DNA of 64,000 nucleotides, taken from Verticillium longisporum. Its lineage: Eukaryota > Ascomycota > Sordariomycetes > Glomerellales > Plectosphaerellaceae. A program made the translations under genes and the position numbers. Each line of letters begins with the position of its first letter. Positions within the stretch are counted from its first letter, which is position 1. The stretch lies in the NCBI GenBank assembly GCA_019188255.1, contig JAETXT010000002.1:6813011-6877010 (forward strand). Direction: 5' to 3'. A model generated the notes under the pieces. The model worked only from the letters and a program-made list of their open reading frames with translations. It was not told the origin of the DNA and ran no database searches. This document shows positions 60,021-64,000 of the stretch, in pieces.

Positions 60021-61099
60021 TCACGAAGGCATCCCGAGCAGCATGCCAGCTCCGACGACAACAGCCCACATCGGACCCGAGACGCGCCACGAATAGGCCG
60101 CCGCCGCAGTCTGCGTGAAGCTCGGTTTCGTCGCCTCGACCCTGACGTTGGCGACGAGAGATTCCTTCTCCGGCTCATACCGCTCCGTCGTAAAATTGCA
60201 CGACGACAGAATCGCCCTCATCGCTGCCAGTAGTCAGCATCGTGCCTTTGTTTCTCTCAAAAGGATTGAGTCGCAGTCGCGGGAAGATGGGATCACTTAC
60301 GCCCCTGATCGCCAGAGACCTGCTGCAGACAGTCCCCGCACAAGCCGGCCACACGCCGCACGTTGAAGCTCGTGTTGCTGCAAATGCACGCCGTCTCGAG
60401 GTCGCTTGCCGCTTGGCGCCCCTTCTGCCCGGGCCATAGGTTGCCCGCGTCGTCGACCATGTCGCCGACGTCTCCGCTGAGGCTGTTGCTGGGGGCGGGG
60501 CCGGCGTCTACGCCATCGCCGGCATCTGCGTCATTGCCCACGGGCAGCGGCACTTGCGTTGACGAAGTCGTTGCGAGGGGCGTCGAGGCTGGCACCGAGG
60601 GAAGGATCGGCGTCGCAAGGATGGGTAGGTTGGGATTGAGGTTCGTCGGCGTCGTTGTTGGTCGCAGATCGAGGACTGGTGGCGTTGGTGCCGGAGCGGC
60701 GGGCGTGACGGCCATCGAGGGGACGCCTGTGTCGGCTGGTGGTGAGGGCGTCGGTATTGTCTTGAACTTGCCGATGGAACCGGGGATGAAGATGACATCG
60801 GCCGCTTGTTGATTGTTTGTTGAGCTGGGAACCGGTGCTGGTGCTTGCGGTTCTGGATCGGCCTGACGCTTGGCCTTCGGTGCTGATTGTTGTTGTTGCT
60901 GCTGCTGCTGCTGTAGGCTGGATAGTTTCCGCCTCTTCAACTTGCGCAGCTCATCGGTGCCATCGACATCGCACTTGAAGCTCAGCTCGACTATAGGGCC
61001 GCACATGTTGGCACAGGCGAGCGGAACATCATTTGGCGTCAGCTCCTCGGCCGCGCTGAGGGCGGCGAGGAGCAGGAGAGAGGCCGTCTCGGTCTTCAT
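60021..61099 (-). CDS. Secreted Cys-rich protein, probably GPI-anchored
   Basis: Exons (minus) 61,099-60,301 and 60,223-60,021 with a 77-bp GTAAGT..CAG intron; 333 aa. Residues 1-18 form a signal peptide (MKTETASLLLLAALSAAE). Three cysteines follow (C29, C33, C43), then a poly-Gln run of nine and a long Pro/Thr/Ala-rich linker (about residues 75-215) suited to O-glycosylation. A second Cys cluster (ETACICSNTSFNVRRVAGLC plus GDC) and one more Cys in exon 2 (SSCNF) make eight. The C-terminus ends in a hydrophobic tail (MWAVVVGAGMLLGMPS) after small residues, typical of a GPI-addition signal. This is likely a cell-wall or plasma-membrane protein. The Cys pattern is common in fungal surface proteins, but I cannot name the family. 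The start is the only Met giving a signal peptide. Confidence 0.8.
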
Positions 61100-63411
61100 T
61101 GTCTGGTCGAAAGAGGTGTTGGAGAGCGCCGCCAGCCGGTCGAAGCCAGACCGAACAGTGGCGACGTAATCAGACCTGGAAGCAAACGCGTGATGCGGGC
61201 ACGATGTTACGTGGTAGTGGTGATCTTGAGTAATGTCAAGATCGTGAGGATGAACCCAGGGGCGATGGTAATCAGCGGAGAGAGGGGGCTGGAAGGACCA
61301 AGAGGATCAACGTCAGAACAATAAGTTCACTGACTATAGGGTGACTGGGATGAAGACGTCGATGATGCGGACTGTCTAGGTTTGATGTGCAGCAGCTTGC
61401 CCTCTCCCCTTTGCCTGAGCCCCCAAACTCTTGAGGAGCTGCTTCGAAGAGTCTGAAACGCGAGCCATCTTGGTTGAGCCTCCTCTCTCCGTCGGCACGG
61501 GCACAGAGCACGACCCCTTCTCGAATGGTGTGGTTCGTGAGAAATCGGCCTTATCGTCGTCCGATTGACCTCGAGTGGGCATACTCGGCCGTACACCCGA
61601 GTCCCAAGCAGCACAAGGGCTCGGATCTGGGCCCCCGACGCCGGCGACGGGATACAAATCCGGCCGACTTGTGAGGCATGTGGTGAGAACAGACGGCTGA
61701 CGTTGCTATTATGGGGACCTGGCGGGCATCTACGGGGGCGCGATTGGACGCTTGGCCGTCTCGGAACCCCTGAAGTTCGCTCGTGGTGCGACGGAGCGCT
61801 GGGTCCCAAGGAGCCCTCAGGGCCTTCAAGGGCCATTTTTTGAAACGCGGGCTTCGAGCTCGTCCTTCGCCAATCGCGTCGCGAGTATAGCAGACGACAC
61901 GGGGGTCTTTCGCTGCTCCTCGAGGCCGCCATTGTTTCCTGATGGTTGTGGTCGGGCGCTGTGAGATGCAAAAAGGTGGCCGACATGGCGTCCTGAATAG
62001 AAGTGGCGGTTGGCAAGCTGTTTGTGTGCGACACGATGAGGACGAATGTCTGCTCGTCAAGACTCCGTGAAACATTCCTTATCCCCCTTCTCCTGTCTAT
62101 ACCTGAACCAATCCCGTGCAATGAGATCGACAGTCCACGGCCTTCTATCCGACTGACCTCACTCTCTCTTGCACGTTGCGAATGATTCAGAGCCCTTGCT
62201 CTCTCCTCCAGAAGAGTGTCCTCCTTGCGCATGAACCCAGGAGCCACGATGGCCCCCTCAAACCCGCCCATATCGCTTACTCCCGTCCCCGCCGCCCTCA
62301 GTGCTCATCAAACTACCTGTCAAGTCACGTCACCGATCCTCTGATCTCTGCCCCTTGCTCTGCTTCCGGTCGGACATGACTTCCATCTAGGTCTCTGGCT
62401 GACTCTCTTCGATGACGAACCGACTTGCATCTAGAAGATGGCTTGGCAACGTGTGTCATGCATCCTGATCCATCCAATGGGGCAGACTGGTACCAAACAC
62501 CAGGCTTGGCCTGCCATTCTGCCAGCGCATCACCCACTATAGTCGAGTCAACCAAGGCGTCTGCGCTCGCACAACCTCATAACGCCAACCAAGTCCCGTC
62601 GCGAGTTTTCAGTTCATGCGCTCCGTTGGCTCTCATTTCTCCGTGCCGACGCTCGTGGTGTTTCTTGGGGCCATCGACTTGTCGCGCGCACAACCCTGTA
62701 GTACAATCCATCGGCATTCGTCCTGCTTCGGGACATGGCGCTCAAGTCTGCTAATACGTGGAGTTTCGTCCAGCATCAGCAGCACCTGGTAATTCTCTAG
62801 CAAGCAGACGAACAAACGAAAGTAAACGCCTTTCTAAAAACGTGCCTAGGCTGGGACTGGAGTGTCTGTTGAACCGATGACCTGCTTGCCTGATCTCCAT
62901 CATTCATCCACTGTAAAAGGACATGCTGTTGCCGGACAGGCCCGCTTGCACGAGACATGTCTTGGGTGTAGATCTTAGATGGCAAGCTGAAAGAAAACAA
63001 GCTTTGCGAGCCCGCAATTCAATTGAGTGGGAACGAAATCCGCCCTTCAGCACATGACAGAGGTTGCACTTCAGACCGTCATCCACCGAACTTTTGCTGG
63101 TCACCTCCGACGACAAGGCTTCCGATTCCAAGGTTTCCAAATTTCCGATATTTCAGGCGTCCGGTATATGTTCTTGTTCACGACACCAATGGCATGGCCA
63201 CCCTGATCGCCACGCTCCGATTGACGAGGCCGCCAAGAGCCAGTGTGTAACAGGACCGAGCATCCGGTAGATCTGTAGAAATTTTACGGACCCAGATGAC
63301 TTGACGTGACACGGTTCCGTATTTTTTCTAGATGATGCACATCAACCAGATCGAGCGCAACGACGTGTGAATTGTCTGTCGTTCCTTGTTACACGCTATT
63401 GCTCTGAAAGC
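61100..63411. other. Intergenic region with doubtful minus-strand open frames
   Basis: This 2.3-kb stretch includes a 314-codon minus-strand frame (62,271-61,327) whose translation is Arg/Ser/Pro-rich and without family features. Another minus frame, around 62,040-61,830, reads VSSAILATRLAKDELEARVS, and a third, near 61,580-61,380, reads MARVSDSSKQLLKSLGAQAK; both look faintly protein-like. They could be exons of an unknown gene, but no splice model I tried joins them convincingly. Confidence 0.3.
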
Positions 63412-64000
63412 TCAGGCTATTTCCTTGTGATCAATATCGGCTCCCTTGACGGCCATGACGGCATTCTCCGATATGATGGCAGCCTCTAGGCCGTCAAAAA
63501 TAACGGACATCTCCTCCAGAGAGTGACCCTTTGTCTCCGGGTAGCAGAAGTAGACGGTGACTGTGACAATAACCAGAATGACAGCAAAAACAATATAATA
63601 TTTCCACCCGATAGCATCCAGCGCAATCGGGTTGACAAAAATGTTGAAAAATATGGCAAAGTAGGTCGACAACTGCGTCAGGGCAATACCACGGGCGCGA
63701 AGCTGGTACGGCCAGATCTCTGCGGGATACGAAACCACGAGGGGTGTGCTGCATCGCTGGTCAGACACGAGTTACAGCCGCTACAGCACATGGGTATGAC
63801 TTACAAGGCGAGATCGTAGAATCCGTAGTAGATGTAGAGGAACGGCACGACAGCCAGGCCGACGGAGCTCGTCCCCGTCTGCGCAAAGCTGCCGGACAAG
63901 CCCGAGATAATGATGTAGCTGACCAGCATGCCACCTGAACTTAGCAGGAAGAGCGGGCGATGGCCAACCCTGTCAACGTTGACAGCAGCCAGCACGCCAC
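63412..64000 (-). CDS. MFS sugar transporter, C-terminal part, cut by the window edge
   Basis: Proton-coupled or facilitative sugar transporter of the major facilitator superfamily (sugar porter family), plasma membrane. Visible exons (minus): 64,000-63,805 (incomplete at the edge) and 63,748-63,412, separated by a 56-bp GTAAGT..CAG intron whose splicing gives DLAFTPLVVSYPAEIWPYQL. The sequence covers the last membrane segments (hydrophobic runs MLVSYIIISGL, VVPFLYIYYGFYDLAF and YYIVFAVILVIVTVTVYF) and the family signature PETKGHSLEEM after the last segment. The C-terminus ends DIDHKEIA. The motif DRVGHRP near the edge matches the loop between segments 8 and 9. The substrate cannot be told; lactose- or hexose-permease-like proteins look most similar. 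No lesion is visible in this part. Confidence 0.88.

Noticed and set aside
61327..62271. 314-codon minus-strand gene
   Set aside because: Low-complexity Arg/Ser/Pro translation without recognisable domain; competing frames look equally protein-like, so no gene is claimed.
1..64000. Secondary-metabolite or other gene cluster
   Set aside because: No polyketide synthase, peptide synthetase, terpene cyclase, P450 group or pathway regulator set is present; the genes are unrelated housekeeping functions.

Overview
The window is a piece of a filamentous ascomycete (Pezizomycotina) nuclear chromosome. Evidence: short GT..AG introns of 45-110 bp with CTAAC/CTGAC-like branch sites, high-GC codon use, fungal orthologues (Pfa5, Rad30/Pol eta, RfeG-like, Nmd5, Isn1, Hal4), and a long AT-rich block with the CpA-to-TpA signature of repeat-induced point mutation (RIP). 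My family-level impression is Sordariomycetes, perhaps Hypocreales, but I cannot prove this from sequence alone.

Layout. 1-3.5 kb: no supported gene. 3.6-7.5 kb: two plus-strand genes, palmitoyltransferase pfa5 and translesion polymerase eta (rad30). 10.4-11.8 kb: RfeG-like Q/P/Y-rich putative transcription factor. 15.8-19.5 kb: importin nmd5. 20.7-22.3 kb: IMP-specific 5'-nucleotidase isn1. 23.6-25.6 kb (minus): unrecognised coiled-coil protein. 33.3-35.7 kb: Hal4/Sat4-type Ser/Thr kinase. 37.9-54.5 kb: AT-rich heterochromatin-like block made of RIP-destroyed repeats, including a recognisable Ty3/Gypsy retrotransposon (gag, RT, RNase H and integrase remnants). Into it an almost unmutated 1,860-bp Fot1/pogo-type DNA transposon has inserted (51,800-53,659; 46-bp inverted repeats, TA duplication). 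56.5-58.4 kb (minus): GT4 glycosyltransferase with a probable extra 5' exon. 60.0-61.1 kb (minus): secreted, probably GPI-anchored Cys-rich protein. 63.4 kb to the right edge (minus): C-terminal part of an MFS sugar transporter.

The genes are housekeeping or regulatory (protein lipidation, DNA-damage tolerance, nuclear import, purine salvage, ion-homeostasis kinase) and form no obvious cluster or pathway. Gene density is low, with several intergenic stretches of 3-7.6 kb.

The most notable anomaly is that five otherwise well-conserved coding sequences carry breaks: single-base losses in rad30, rfeG, nmd5 and the transposase, and in-frame TAG codons in rad30 and isn1. The four frameshifts all look like one missing base, three of them inside short homopolymers, so assembly error must be excluded before calling pseudogenes. 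I did not find a convincing new biological system. The best leads are the young transposon in a RIP-saturated block, the rad30 double lesion and the isn1 nonsense codon.
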